Part shown: positions 1 through 7,364 of the stretch, piece by piece
Numbering within the stretch: the stretch's first letter is position 1
Layout of the letters: every line of letters begins with the position of its first letter
Origin: Oscillospiraceae bacterium
GTDB lineage: Bacteria; Bacillota; Clostridia; Oscillospirales; Ruminococcaceae
DNA: 64,000 nt
Direction: 5' to 3'
NCBI GenBank assembly: GCA_003512525.1
Contig: DOQG01000058.1
Span: forward strand, 35,602 to 99,601
Notes under the pieces: generated by a model
What the model was told of the DNA's origin: nothing
Seen by the model: the letters and a program-made list of their open reading frames with translations, nothing else
The model's database searches: none
Position numbers and translations under genes: made by a program

Positions 1-915
1 CATAGAGTTGTCAACATAATGCACCGACACCATAAGGCGGTCGTTTACCAGATCCTCCGGCATCTCAAACCTTGATGAAGTTGTCTTGTCGATATTCGTC
101 CAGTACCCCGAAATGACAAGCACGCGCTGTGCATTATATCCGCCAGTGCCTCTCACCGCGTCTACAAAAGCCTGATTGAGCGTATTCGTCATCTTGTACG
201 CGTTGGTATCGGACTGCGCCTTAAGGTTGCCGTTTGAGTCGAACTGATCGCCGCCCAGATATTCGTTATATCCCTCAAAAACCAGTGTATAAGGGTAGTC
301 CGCAAAGTATTCGGCTATCTGCGTCCACAGATGCGTGAATATCTCCTTGCACTTGTCAAGGTCGTTTCGCCTTATGATAAACTCATCGAAGTGGTGGATA
401 TTGATAACAGAATACACGCCTGCCTTTTCGCAGTAGTCAACGATCTCCTTAACTCTCTTAAGGTATTCCTTGTTTATCGTATATGTACCGTCATTCTCCA
501 TCATATTGCCCCAGAACACAGGAATACGCACAGTGTTGAAGCCCTCTGCCTTCATTCCGTCGATGATCTCCTGCGTTGTGACATCTGCTCCCCAGCAGGT
601 TTCATAGTCCTGCGGCTCATTTCCGCCGACAACGGGGATCCATTCGTAAGACATCTTCTCGCAATCGGTAGCCTCATACGCTTCCATAGTGTTGCCAAGA
701 CTTATGCCGAGTCCCATTTTTTCCGCCATCTCAGTTGCTGTGATTATCTCATAGCGCGAGTCGTCCGTATCTGGTACAGGTGCTGTACCGTTGTTTGAAC
801 CATCGGATACATTGCTTTGTGCACCCTGACTGTCTGTGCCTGATGTGACATTGCCCGCACAGCCTGTCAGCATAAGCGCCATTGCCGTAAGTATTGCCGT
901 TAATCTCTTCTTCAT
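1..915 (-). CDS. GH5 family endoglucanase lipoprotein, 3' end cut by window
   Basis: The 305 visible residues begin MKKRLTAILTAMALMLTGC, a lipoprotein signal with a lipobox ending at Cys19, followed by a Ser/Asn/Gly-rich linker of about 30 residues. The catalytic domain then shows the GH5 features LGISLGNTMEAY (family GxNLGNT), FNTVRIPVFW, INIHHFDEF and VFEGYNEYLGG, where the Glu of NEY is the expected acid/base; most GH5 members have NEP. The nucleophile Glu lies beyond the window. By family it would cleave beta-1,4-glucans outside the cell, anchored to the membrane. The start is set by AAAGAGGT 6-7 nt upstream. The rny terminator sits directly before it and no clear own promoter was seen. 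Family is confident; substrate is inferred. Confidence 0.88.
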   Translation of the reverse strand, partial: MKKRLTAILTAMALMLTGCAGNVTSGTDSQGAQSNVSDGSNNGTAPVPDTDDSRYEIITATEMAEKMGLGISLGNTMEAYEATDCEKMSYEWIPVVGGNEPQDYETCWGADVTTQEIIDGMKAEGFNTVRIPVFWGNMMENDGTYTINKEYLKRVKEIVDYCEKAGVYSVINIHHFDEFIIRRNDLDKCKEIFTHLWTQIAEYFADYPYTLVFEGYNEYLGGDQFDSNGNLKAQSDTNAYKMTNTLNQAFVDAVRGTGGYNAQRVLVISGYWTNIDKTTSSRFEMPEDLVNDRLMVSVHYVDNSM

Positions 916-933
916 AAGAATACCTCTTTGTAC

Positions 934-970
934 AAAAAGAGCCGTTACATAGATCTATGCAACAGCTCTT
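934..970 (-). terminator. Terminator after rny
   Basis: On the minus strand an imperfect stem (AAGAGC.GTT.CATAGA with its complement TCTATG.AAC.GCTCTT) is followed by TTTTTG. It lies 13 nt after the rny stop and immediately before the ribosome binding site of the GH5 gene, so it separates the two genes unless readthrough occurs. Confidence 0.8.
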
Positions 971-983
971 ATGTGTCTATGAC

Positions 984-2582
984 TTATTTCGCGTAATCAA
1001 TAGCTCTGCTTTCTCTTATCAGATGTACCTTTATCTGACCGGGATATTCCATCTCGTTCTCGATACGCTGAGAGATCTCTCTTGCAAGAACTATCATCTT
1101 ATCATCGTTTACCTGTTCGGGCTTGATCATAATTCTTACCTCACGACCTGCCTGGATAGCAAACGACTTTTCAACGCCGTTGTAAGAGCTGCATATCTCT
1201 TCAAGCTTCTGCAGACGCTTGATATAGTTCTCATAGTTCTCGCTTCTTGCGGCGGGACGTGCGGCGCTTATTGCGTCGGCAGCCTGTACAAGAGCGGCGA
1301 TAACAGAGTGTATCTCAACGTCGCCGTGGTGAGCTTCAATAGCGTGGATAACCTCGGGGCTCTCCTTGTACTTACGGCAGACATCGACACCTATCTGAAC
1401 GTGTGAGCCCTCGATCTCGTGGTTAAGAGCCTTGCCTATATCATGTAAAAGACCTGCTCTTCTTGCAAGAGTTGCGTCAACGCCAAGCTCACTTGCCATA
1501 ATACCTGCGAGATGAGCGACCTCAATAGAATGGTTAAGTACATTCTGACGGTAAGAGGTACGGTAGTAAAGACGACCGATAAGTCTTACAAGCTCGTGAT
1601 GCAGACCGTTGACGTTCGTTTCCATAACGGCACGTTCGCCCTCCTGCTTGATCTTGAGTTCGACCTCACGTTTTGCCTTCTCAACCGTTTCTTCGATCCT
1701 CGTGGGATGGATACGTCCGTCCTGAATAAGCTTTTCAAGCGCTATTCTTGCTATCTCACGTCTTACATGATCGTGGCATGAGAGTGTGATAGCCTCGGGA
1801 GTATCGTCAATGATAAGGTCAACGCCCGTGAGCTGTTCAAGCGCACGGATATTACGACCCTCACGACCGATTATTCTGCCCTTCATTTCGTCGTTAGGCA
1901 GAGGTACTACCGATACTGCAACTTCAGATACCGTATCTGCGGCAAGTCTGGAAATAGCAAGTGAGATATACTGTCTTGCCTTTTCGTCACATTCGTCTTT
2001 CAGGCGCTGTTCGTAAGCTGTTATCTTGACCGCCTTTTCATGTGAAAGCTCACTGTCAAGCATACTGAGCAGATGCTCCTTTGCCTGATCGAGAGTAAAG
2101 CCGGATATCTTCTCGAGTATATCCATCTGGCTTTTCTTGATAGATTCTGCTTCCGCAAGCTTTTCTTCAGCCTTCTTGTTCTTATTCTGGAGCTGTTCTT
2201 CAAGTCGTTCGATCTTATCGTTCTTCTTGTCTAAATTCTCCTCTTTCTGCTGAAGTCTTCTTTCAGAGCGTGTAACCTCCGCTCTGCGCTCCTTGAGTTC
2301 CCTGTCTGTTTCGTTTTTCAGTCTTTGAATTTCTTTTTCGTTGTTCTCTTTGAGTTTAAAGATCTCATCTTTAGCCTCAACCAGTGCGGTTTTCTTTGTT
2401 GCCTGAGCTTTTTCGTTAGCTTCGGATACTATCCTGCTCGCTTCCTTTTCGGCAGATTCTATCTGCGCTTCTGCCGTCTTTTTTCTATGCTCGATACCCA
2501 TTTTGTACATTACAAAACCGAATATCGCCGCTCCGACTACGAATGCCGCCGCACAGAGTGTAACTGCAAGCCACACTTCCAT
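984..2582 (-). CDS. rny: Ribonuclease Y
   Basis: This 532-residue protein has the order typical of RNase Y: an N-terminal membrane helix (about residues 4-26), a long charged coiled coil (about 30-190), a KH domain with the GREGRNIR motif (about 225-240) and an HD domain with LLHDIGKAL (about 375-385). RNase Y is the membrane-anchored endoribonuclease that starts mRNA decay in many Firmicutes. The ATG has AAAGGAGG about 9 nt upstream. It is read alone from a promoter near 2.8 kb with a leader of nearly 200 nt, and ends at the terminator before the GH5 gene. Confidence 0.97.
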   Translation of the reverse strand: MEVWLAVTLCAAAFVVGAAIFGFVMYKMGIEHRKKTAEAQIESAEKEASRIVSEANEKAQATKKTALVEAKDEIFKLKENNEKEIQRLKNETDRELKERRAEVTRSERRLQQKEENLDKKNDKIERLEEQLQNKNKKAEEKLAEAESIKKSQMDILEKISGFTLDQAKEHLLSMLDSELSHEKAVKITAYEQRLKDECDEKARQYISLAISRLAADTVSEVAVSVVPLPNDEMKGRIIGREGRNIRALEQLTGVDLIIDDTPEAITLSCHDHVRREIARIALEKLIQDGRIHPTRIEETVEKAKREVELKIKQEGERAVMETNVNGLHHELVRLIGRLYYRTSYRQNVLNHSIEVAHLAGIMASELGVDATLARRAGLLHDIGKALNHEIEGSHVQIGVDVCRKYKESPEVIHAIEAHHGDVEIHSVIAALVQAADAISAARPAARSENYENYIKRLQKLEEICSSYNGVEKSFAIQAGREVRIMIKPEQVNDDKMIVLAREISQRIENEMEYPGQIKVHLIRESRAIDYAK

Positions 2583-2778
2583 GGGTTAGCGTTCCTCCTT
2601 TTCAGAATTACCGTGTCACGCCGCCGCAAAACTGCATATGTGCCTGCACGGCTGATTTTACATTTCAACATTTAATTGTATATATGTAAAATAAGCGGAT
2701 CGCTGTCGACCGAATGCGCTTTTTCTTTACATCGGCAAACAACTCTCCTGAGTTATAATAGAAATTTACTCAATAATA

Positions 2779-2807
2779 ATTTTAAGGCATTTTCAACAAA
2801 TTGTCAA
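2779..2807 (-). promoter_or_regulatory. Sigma-A promoter of rny
   Basis: On the minus strand TTGACA (2807-2802), 17 nt and TAAAAT (2784-2779). The -35 is perfect. The predicted leader to the rny start is close to 190 nt. Confidence 0.75.
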
Positions 2808-2858
2808 GGGCTTTTTATAAAAAAACACTAAATAATTTTGGAAAATGGTGAAAATCTA

Positions 2859-2887
2859 TTGACAATATTTTTCTGCTATGATATAAT
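2859..2887 (+). promoter_or_regulatory. Sigma-A promoter of tRNA-Leu
   Basis: TTGACA (2859-2864), 17 nt and TATAAT (2882-2887), a perfect consensus pair about 60 nt before the mature tRNA 5' end. This strength is usual for stable RNA promoters. Confidence 0.85.
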
Positions 2888-2945
2888 AATCGAACTGTGA
2901 AATCGTTATTTTGCGACACAGTGCGCTTTCACAAAGACAATATCA

Positions 2946-3032
2946 GCCGATGTGATGGAATTGGCAGACGTGACGGACTCAAAATCCGTTGGTAGCAATA
3001 CCGTGCGGGTTCGACCCCCGCCATCGGCACCA
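2946..3032 (+). tRNA. tRNA-Leu (anticodon CAA)
   Basis: This 87-nt class II tRNA has acceptor strands GCCGATG/CATCGGC, discriminator A and an encoded CCA. The D-arm is TGGNNGAATTGGCAGACG-like, the anticodon stem ACGGA/TCCGT encloses CTCAAAA (anticodon CAA, reads UUG), there is a long variable arm, and the T-arm is GCGGGTTCGACCCCCGC. The long variable arm and CAA anticodon identify leucine. Confidence 0.97.
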
Positions 3033-3033
3033 A

Positions 3034-3074
3034 GCAATAAGCCCACGCTTTTTATGCGTGGGCTTATTGCTTTC
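3034..3074 (+). terminator. Terminator after tRNA-Leu
   Basis: A perfect 15-bp stem (GCAATAAGCCCACGC with GCGTGGGCTTATTGC), short AT loop, then TTTC. It begins 2 nt after the CCA end. Confidence 0.85.
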
Positions 3075-3089
3075 GTGCCGATGGCGGGC

Positions 3090-3545
3090 GGGAGAACCCG
3101 CAATTTGCGGGTCGCGCAAGGATGCGCGATGGCGGTCACACAAAGTCGGTGCACGATGCACCGACCACCAATGACCGCAATTCGACACCCCGCCACACTT
3201 TCACCCGCTCAACGAGTGGGGTTATTATTTTTGGTGCGGCGGGTGGGCGAACACGCACCGTGCGGGTAAGGCACGGACGCCTTATAAAATGAACGCCCAA
3301 AGGCTTTGCACGGACGCAAAGCCATCAAAGCGTTCATAAACGCGCAAGGATGCGCGATGGCGGTCACACAGAGTCGGTACGCACGGATGCATAAAGACAG
3401 CCACACAAAGCCGTTGCACGATGCAACGGCACAAATGGCTGTCATTGCACGATGCAGCGGCACAAATGGCTGTCGATGCACAGATGCAACGGCACAAACA
3501 GCTGACTTTGCAGAGATGCAAAACCGGCAGAGCAAGCAACGCTAA
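3090..3545. repeat. Array of two-tier hairpins and short tandem repeats
   Basis: The region between the tRNA terminator and the fic promoter is built from short hairpins. Three elements (3132-3178, 3289-3337, 3396-3443) share one plan: an outer stem of 7-8 bp, an internal loop containing CAAA on both sides, an inner stem of 8 bp and a 3-6 nt loop. The stem sequences differ but stay paired: outer GCGGTCA/TGACCGC, ATGAACGC/GCGTTCAT and GACAGCCA/TGGCTGTC; inner TCGGTGCA/TGCACCGA, GGCTTTGC/GCAAAGCC and CCGTTGCA/TGCAACGG. A 38-nt block at 3113-3150 recurs at 3342-3379 (37 of 38 equal), and a unit of about 31 nt repeats roughly three times from 3412. The last part recurs near 42.3 kb. Open frames cross it on both strands, but none has a ribosome binding site or resembles a known protein. 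Confidence 0.75.
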
Positions 3546-3629
3546 ACGTCCATTTTTAACAACGATAGAGGTTTTTCGAAAGTCTGTTGTTTTTTTCAAA
3601 GATTTTCTCCTATTTTTATTCCTAAACCG

Positions 3630-3658
3630 TTGATGTTTTTTCTAAATAGGAGTATAAT
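3630..3658 (+). promoter_or_regulatory. Promoter of fic with an embedded TAGGAG box
   Basis: TTGATG (3630-3635), 17 nt and TATAAT (3653-3658). The spacer ends in TAGGAG (3647-3652), abutting the -10. CTCCTA (3607-3612) lies upstream, and TTTAGGAG (3673-3680) and TAGGAG (3681-3686) lie between the -10 and the start codon. This spacing fits an operator bound over the promoter; the regulator is inferred. Confidence 0.65.
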
Positions 3659-3693
3659 ATAGGAAAATAAAATTTAGGAGTAGGAGAAAAGTG

Positions 3694-4791
3694 ATGCGAA
3701 AATTCGATTATTCAAAATTCGAAAGTTGCTTGTGGGATAACGAAATACTCCGCTATCTTACGCAGATACATGAACATAAAGGCAGACAAGAACTGTTTTC
3801 CCGTCAGAAACCCGTCGAATTGGAAAAACTTACCGAAGTTGCAAAGGTTCAGTCCGTAGAATCATCTAACCGTATTGAGGGTATCATAACAACAAGCACC
3901 CGTATTGGTCAGATCGTCAAGGAGAAAACCACTCCGAAGAACCGTGATGAAAAGGAGATCGCAGGCTACCGTGATGTACTGAATACCATTCACGAAAGCC
4001 ACGATTATATTTCTATCACAGGCAATATCATTCTTCAGCTTCACCGCGACCTTACAAAATACTCCGAATCAGGCTTAGGCGGCACCTATAAGATCACGCA
4101 GAATTATCTGAAGGAGACACGCCCCGACGGTACTGAATTTCTCCGCTTCACGCCTGTTCCGCCATACGAAACCGCACCTTGTATTGAGGCAATATGCGAG
4201 AATTATAAACAGGCTATTGAATATGAGAAGATTGATCCGCTTCTCCTTATCCCTGTTTTTATCCATGATTTTCTTTGTATCCACCCGTTCAATGACGGAA
4301 ACGGCAGAATGAGCCGTCTGCTGACATTACTGCTTCTGTACCGAAACGGTTATGAAGTCGGAAAGTATATCAGTATTGAAAAGCATATCGAAAAGACCAA
4401 AGGCGCATATTATGACGCTCTGGAAGAAGCATCAAGGGGTTGGCACGAAGAAACTGACAATCCCATACCGTTCATCAAATATATGTTGGGCGTTGTTCTT
4501 GCCTGCTATCGTGAATTTGAGGAACGGATGCAGATCATAGGCGAATCTACCGCTATTGAGATCAAAGGCGGCAAGCCGAAAAGCGTTGCTGTTAAAAGCA
4601 AAGCCTATGACATTGTTAAAACAGCGGTTGACACAAAAGTCGGTAAGTTCACCAAGAAAGAAATTGCGAATATCTGCCCAAGTATCAGCGAAAAGTCGGT
4701 TGAAGCTGCTCTCAGAAAGCTCATTGACGAGCAATACATTGAGCGCTACGGAACAGGAAGAAACAGCTTTTATACTAAGATTTCCTCCTAA
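3694..4791 (+). CDS. Fic family protein with C-terminal winged helix
   Basis: The 365-residue protein has the Fic core motif HPFNDGNGR at residues 197-205 with catalytic His197, the signature of enzymes that transfer AMP or related groups to proteins. An inhibitory-helix motif SSNRIEG at 57-63 fits the N-terminal, self-inhibited class of Fic proteins. The last ~70 residues (TKKEIANICP...VEAALRKLIDEQYIERYG) read as a winged-helix DNA-binding domain. The ATG at 3694 lies 7 nt after TAGGAG and is preferred to the in-frame GTG at 3691. It stands alone between its own promoter and terminator. TAGGAG/CTCCTA boxes before and after the gene suggest self-regulation through the C-terminal domain; target and donor are unknown. 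Confidence 0.92.
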   Translation: MRKFDYSKFESCLWDNEILRYLTQIHEHKGRQELFSRQKPVELEKLTEVAKVQSVESSNRIEGIITTSTRIGQIVKEKTTPKNRDEKEIAGYRDVLNTIHESHDYISITGNIILQLHRDLTKYSESGLGGTYKITQNYLKETRPDGTEFLRFTPVPPYETAPCIEAICENYKQAIEYEKIDPLLLIPVFIHDFLCIHPFNDGNGRMSRLLTLLLLYRNGYEVGKYISIEKHIEKTKGAYYDALEEASRGWHEETDNPIPFIKYMLGVVLACYREFEERMQIIGESTAIEIKGGKPKSVAVKSKAYDIVKTAVDTKVGKFTKKEIANICPSISEKSVEAALRKLIDEQYIERYGTGRNSFYTKISS

Positions 4792-4860
4792 AGTATGCAT
4801 TTCTCCTAAAAGGGACCTGTTTTTAGGAGAAATATAATCCTTTAGGAGAATAATCAGGAG
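4785..4860. repeat. Cluster of CTCCTAAA/TTTAGGAG boxes after fic
   Basis: CTCCTAAA at 4785-4792 (including the fic stop) and 4803-4810, TTTAGGAG at 4822-4829 and 4841-4848, and a weaker CAGGAG at 4855-4860. The 4803/4829 pair forms an inverted repeat. The octamer matches the box between the fic -10 and start codon. No gene starts directly downstream, so a looping or buffering role is speculation. Confidence 0.6.
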
Positions 4861-4880
4861 AAAAGCATTTACTTATAAAG

Positions 4881-4915
4881 GCACATTCCCGATTACAGCA
4901 GGGAGTGTGCTTTTT
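4881..4915 (+). terminator. Terminator after fic
   Basis: Stem GCACATTCCC/GGGAGTGTGC (one wobble), 10-nt loop and TTTTT. It lies about 90 nt after the fic stop. Confidence 0.8.
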
Positions 4916-5018
4916 ATTCTACAAGCCGCTTGCGTTCCTCTATTTCACACTTGATATTCTTTTCACGCCGGTCAGCTCTTTTACTGAACCTCTCGATTTT
5001 TGCTTTATATAGAGCCAT
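4914..5018 (-). CDS. Small charged protein of unknown function
   Basis: A 34-residue frame starts with ATG 6 nt after GGAGG (CGGAGGTACTGA) on the minus strand and ends in TAA within the T-tract of the fic terminator. The peptide is very basic and charged (MALYKAKIERFSKR at its start), has one Cys at residue 24 and is probably a single helix. No family was recognised. It converges on fic. The good ribosome binding site supports expression; the short length and lack of a clear promoter argue for caution. It may be a remnant of a longer gene. Confidence 0.4.
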   Translation of the reverse strand: MALYKAKIERFSKRADRREKNIKCEIEERKRLVE

Positions 5019-5327
5019 TCAGTACCTCCGTTAATACAGCACTGATCGGGGATCAATATAATTCCAACCGTAACATATTATGTGCAGAAAATCAAGATTT
5101 TTGCGTGTTATCTGCATATATTTTCGGTTCATTATATGCAGATTATGATTTTCTGTATGCAATTAAATTTTGTGATAGCGCAAGAACATATCGAACACGA
5201 TTTGAAAGCCACGCCACGATTTTCGCTATATCTGTTGACAAATTACGACAAAATATTGCAAAATCCTCCCGATTTTGTTATACTATATCAAAAGGGCGGT
5301 TTACCGCTTTGAAATGAGGAAACAGAT
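5019..5327. other. AT-rich upstream region of the lipid kinase gene
   Basis: It holds the kinase promoter at 5256-5284 and little else. Frames crossing it have no ribosome binding sites and are unlikely to be genes. Confidence 0.6.
5256..5284 (+). promoter_or_regulatory. Promoter of the diacylglycerol-kinase-like gene
   Basis: TTGCAA (5256-5261), 17 nt and TATACT (5279-5284), about 40 nt before the start codon. Confidence 0.65.
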
Positions 5328-6248
5328 ATGAGCACAAAATACATATTATACAACCCCCTTGCGGGTAACGGAAAAGGTGAAGAGCAGGCAAAAAAGCTTA
5401 CGGAAACATACAAAAATGACGAGCTGAAATATTGTAATATGACACATATAACAAGCTATGGCGCATTCTTTGACAGCATTTCCCCCAAAAGCGATATTAT
5501 AATCTGCGGCGGCGACGGCACGCTTAACCGCTTTATAAATGACAGCGAGGGCTATCCGTATGAAAACCCGCTTTATTTCTATGCGACCGGAAGCGGTAAT
5601 GATTTTATGCGCGACCTCGGCAAAGAGCCCGGCTGCAAGCCGATACCGATAAACGAATATGTCAAGGGTCTGCCTACCGTAACCGTTAACGGTAAAAGCA
5701 CTTTATTCATAAACGCGATCGGCTACGGAATAGACGGTTACTGCTGTGAGGTCGGCGATGAACTGCGAAAAAAATCGGACAAGCCGATAAATTATACCTC
5801 TATAGCAATCAAAGGGCTGCTGTTTCATTTCAAGCCTGCAAATGCGGTAATCACTGTTGACAGCAAGGAATACAGCTTCAAAAAAGTGTGGCTTGCCCCG
5901 ACAATGCACGGCAGGTTCTACGGCGGCGGTATGATGACCGCACCCGCGCAGATGAGGAACAATCCTGACGGCACTTTATCGGTCGTAGTAATGCATGGAA
6001 GCGGTAAACTCAAAACCCTTATGGTTTTCCCATCGATCTTCAAGGGGGAACACATAAGTCATACAGAAATGGTAGAGGTTATTACAGGCAAGGATATCAC
6101 CGTACGCTTTGACTGTCCTACCGCGTTGCAGATAGACGGTGAAACAATAAAGAATGTTACGGAATACTCGGTAAAGGCTTACGATAAAGCCGTTATTGCA
6201 AAGCAGGATAATATTTCTTTAACCGAAAAAGAACCCGAAACAGTGTAA
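5328..6248 (+). CDS. Diacylglycerol kinase family lipid kinase
   Basis: The 306-residue protein has the DAGK catalytic domain at its N-terminus: YNPLAGNGKG (residues 8-17), the nucleotide-binding GGDGTLNRF (about 62-70) and YATGSGNDFMRDLG (about 84-97). The C-terminal half (QIDGE and the preceding beta-rich segment) matches the second domain of the DgkB/YegS group. These cytosolic, membrane-associated enzymes phosphorylate diacylglycerol or related lipids with ATP; DgkB returns diacylglycerol from lipoteichoic acid synthesis to phospholipid. The substrate cannot be fixed from sequence. Start: ATG after GAGGAAACAG. It is monocistronic and converges on the flavoprotein gene with 54 nt between stops. 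Confidence 0.9.
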   Translation: MSTKYILYNPLAGNGKGEEQAKKLTETYKNDELKYCNMTHITSYGAFFDSISPKSDIIICGGDGTLNRFINDSEGYPYENPLYFYATGSGNDFMRDLGKEPGCKPIPINEYVKGLPTVTVNGKSTLFINAIGYGIDGYCCEVGDELRKKSDKPINYTSIAIKGLLFHFKPANAVITVDSKEYSFKKVWLAPTMHGRFYGGGMMTAPAQMRNNPDGTLSVVVMHGSGKLKTLMVFPSIFKGEHISHTEMVEVITGKDITVRFDCPTALQIDGETIKNVTEYSVKAYDKAVIAKQDNISLTEKEPETV

Positions 6249-6265
6249 AAGCCGGAATACAACAC

Positions 6266-6305
6266 AGTCCCGCAGGTAAATCAAACCTGCGGGACTTACT
6301 TTTTA
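6266..6305 (+). terminator. Terminator after the lipid kinase gene
   Basis: Perfect 12-bp stem AGTCCCGCAGGT/ACCTGCGGGACT, 7-nt loop, then TACTTTTTA. It may also act weakly for the converging gene. Confidence 0.8.
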
Positions 6306-7181
6306 TTCGATTTTGCTCTTAAGCGCGGAAAGATAGATTATTGCACTGTGCAGTGCGGTATTGCCCTCACCTATGGCTTTTGCGATCTGATACGGCTTTC
6401 CTGTACAGTCGCCGCAGGCGAAGCAGCCTTTTATGTTGGTCGACATATCACGATCTACCGCAATACTGCCGTTGCTCATTTCAAGACCGCCGAGCAACAC
6501 ATCTGCGGAAACCGACTGCTTTAAGAAGAATACGCCGTCCACGGCAATATGCGCGCCGTCTTTGAGGGTTATTCCGTCTGCGTGGCGCTCACCGTCAACG
6601 CTTACCGCAGGGTTTGTCAGATGTTCGACATTTTCCTTTGAATAATCGGTCTTGTACGATGGGTAAAAGTACACCTTCCTTGCAAGCCCCGCCAGAAAAT
6701 CGACCTCTTCCTCGCTCTCCTTGTTATCGCTGATAACCGCTATCGTTTTATCCTTGTAGAAATTACCGTCGCAGGTGGCACAGTAGCTCACACCCCTGCC
6801 TAGGAGCTCCCGCTCTCCTTTGATCTCCTTTACCGTCTGCGCGCCTGTTGCTAAGATCACAGCGTCCGCCTTGTATTCCTTTTGGTCGGCAAGCAGCATA
6901 AAGTATTTTCCCATATTATATACGCCCGTTATACGCTCGGCTGTTATCACGATATCCATCTGCTTTAAATGAGCAGCAAGCCTTTCGTTCAACTCCTTGC
7001 CGCTGATCTCGGGCAAGGCGGGATAGTTTGAAATGAGATGAGAGCACTCTACCTTTGCACTGAGGTTTTCGCTTCCGAAAAGGATAAATTTCTTCTTTCG
7101 TATCGCCGCGTTTATCGCCGCTGATATTCCTGCAGGTCCTGTACCGATTATCGCTATATCATATGAATTGGTTTCGTACAT
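6303..7181 (-). CDS. Thioredoxin-reductase-like flavoprotein, probably ferredoxin-dependent (FFTR-like)
   Basis: The ~292-residue protein has the low-Mr thioredoxin reductase layout: FAD fingerprint IIGTGPAGISAA near the start, redox pair in SYCATCDG (about residues 133-140) and a C-terminal FAD motif ACGDCTGKPYQIAKAIGEG. The NADPH-domain fingerprint normally read GGGxSAxE is replaced by AVISDNKESEEEV. Loss of this motif with an intact CxxC is the mark of the clostridial ferredoxin-dependent flavin thioredoxin reductases, which take electrons from ferredoxin. It would reduce thioredoxin in the cytosol. The second of two tandem ATGs is preferred, being 6 nt from AAGGAG. No thioredoxin gene is adjacent. 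The fold is sure; the electron donor is inferred from the missing motif. Confidence 0.85.
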   Translation of the reverse strand: MYETNSYDIAIIGTGPAGISAAINAAIRKKKFILFGSENLSAKVECSHLISNYPALPEISGKELNERLAAHLKQMDIVITAERITGVYNMGKYFMLLADQKEYKADAVILATGAQTVKEIKGERELLGRGVSYCATCDGNFYKDKTIAVISDNKESEEEVDFLAGLARKVYFYPSYKTDYSKENVEHLTNPAVSVDGERHADGITLKDGAHIAVDGVFFLKQSVSADVLLGGLEMSNGSIAVDRDMSTNIKGCFACGDCTGKPYQIAKAIGEGNTALHSAIIYLSALKSKIE

Positions 7182-7302
7182 CATAAGCTCCTTATCCGAA
7201 TGTGCCTATTGCTTAGTTTTATCCTGATGCTTTACAGTATACCACAACAGGTAAAAATCTTCAATATTGAGCTTCGCCTGTTCCCCGATATCTTTTTTTG
7301 CA

Positions 7303-7340
7303 TAAAAAAACACACCCCGAAAGCATAGCCTTCGGGGTGC
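7303..7340 (-). terminator. Terminator after the GH94 phosphorylase gene
   Basis: On the minus strand GCACCCCGAAGG pairs with CTTTCGGGGTGTG around a short loop and is followed by TTTTTTTATG. It lies 24 nt after the stop. Confidence 0.85.
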
Positions 7341-7364
7341 GTATCAATTCATATGTGATAAGGA

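Larger units (their letters stand above)
2583..2945. other. Divergent promoter region between rny and tRNA-Leu
   Basis: This AT-rich 363-nt gap has no credible ORF. It holds the leftward rny promoter and the rightward tRNA promoter, with the rny leader between 2583 and about 2772. Confidence 0.8.

Noticed and set aside
331..798. 155-residue open frame on the plus strand
   Set aside because: It is antisense to the GH5 gene, has no ribosome binding site and no protein-like features.
3113..3545. Possible CRISPR array
   Set aside because: Repeat units are palindromic, of uneven spacing and lie next to each other with no unique spacers of constant length; no cas genes are near.
2906..3599. Several overlapping open frames on both strands around the tRNA and hairpin array
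   Set aside because: They run through a tRNA, its terminator and repeats, lack ribosome binding sites and owe their length to the GC-rich repeat composition.
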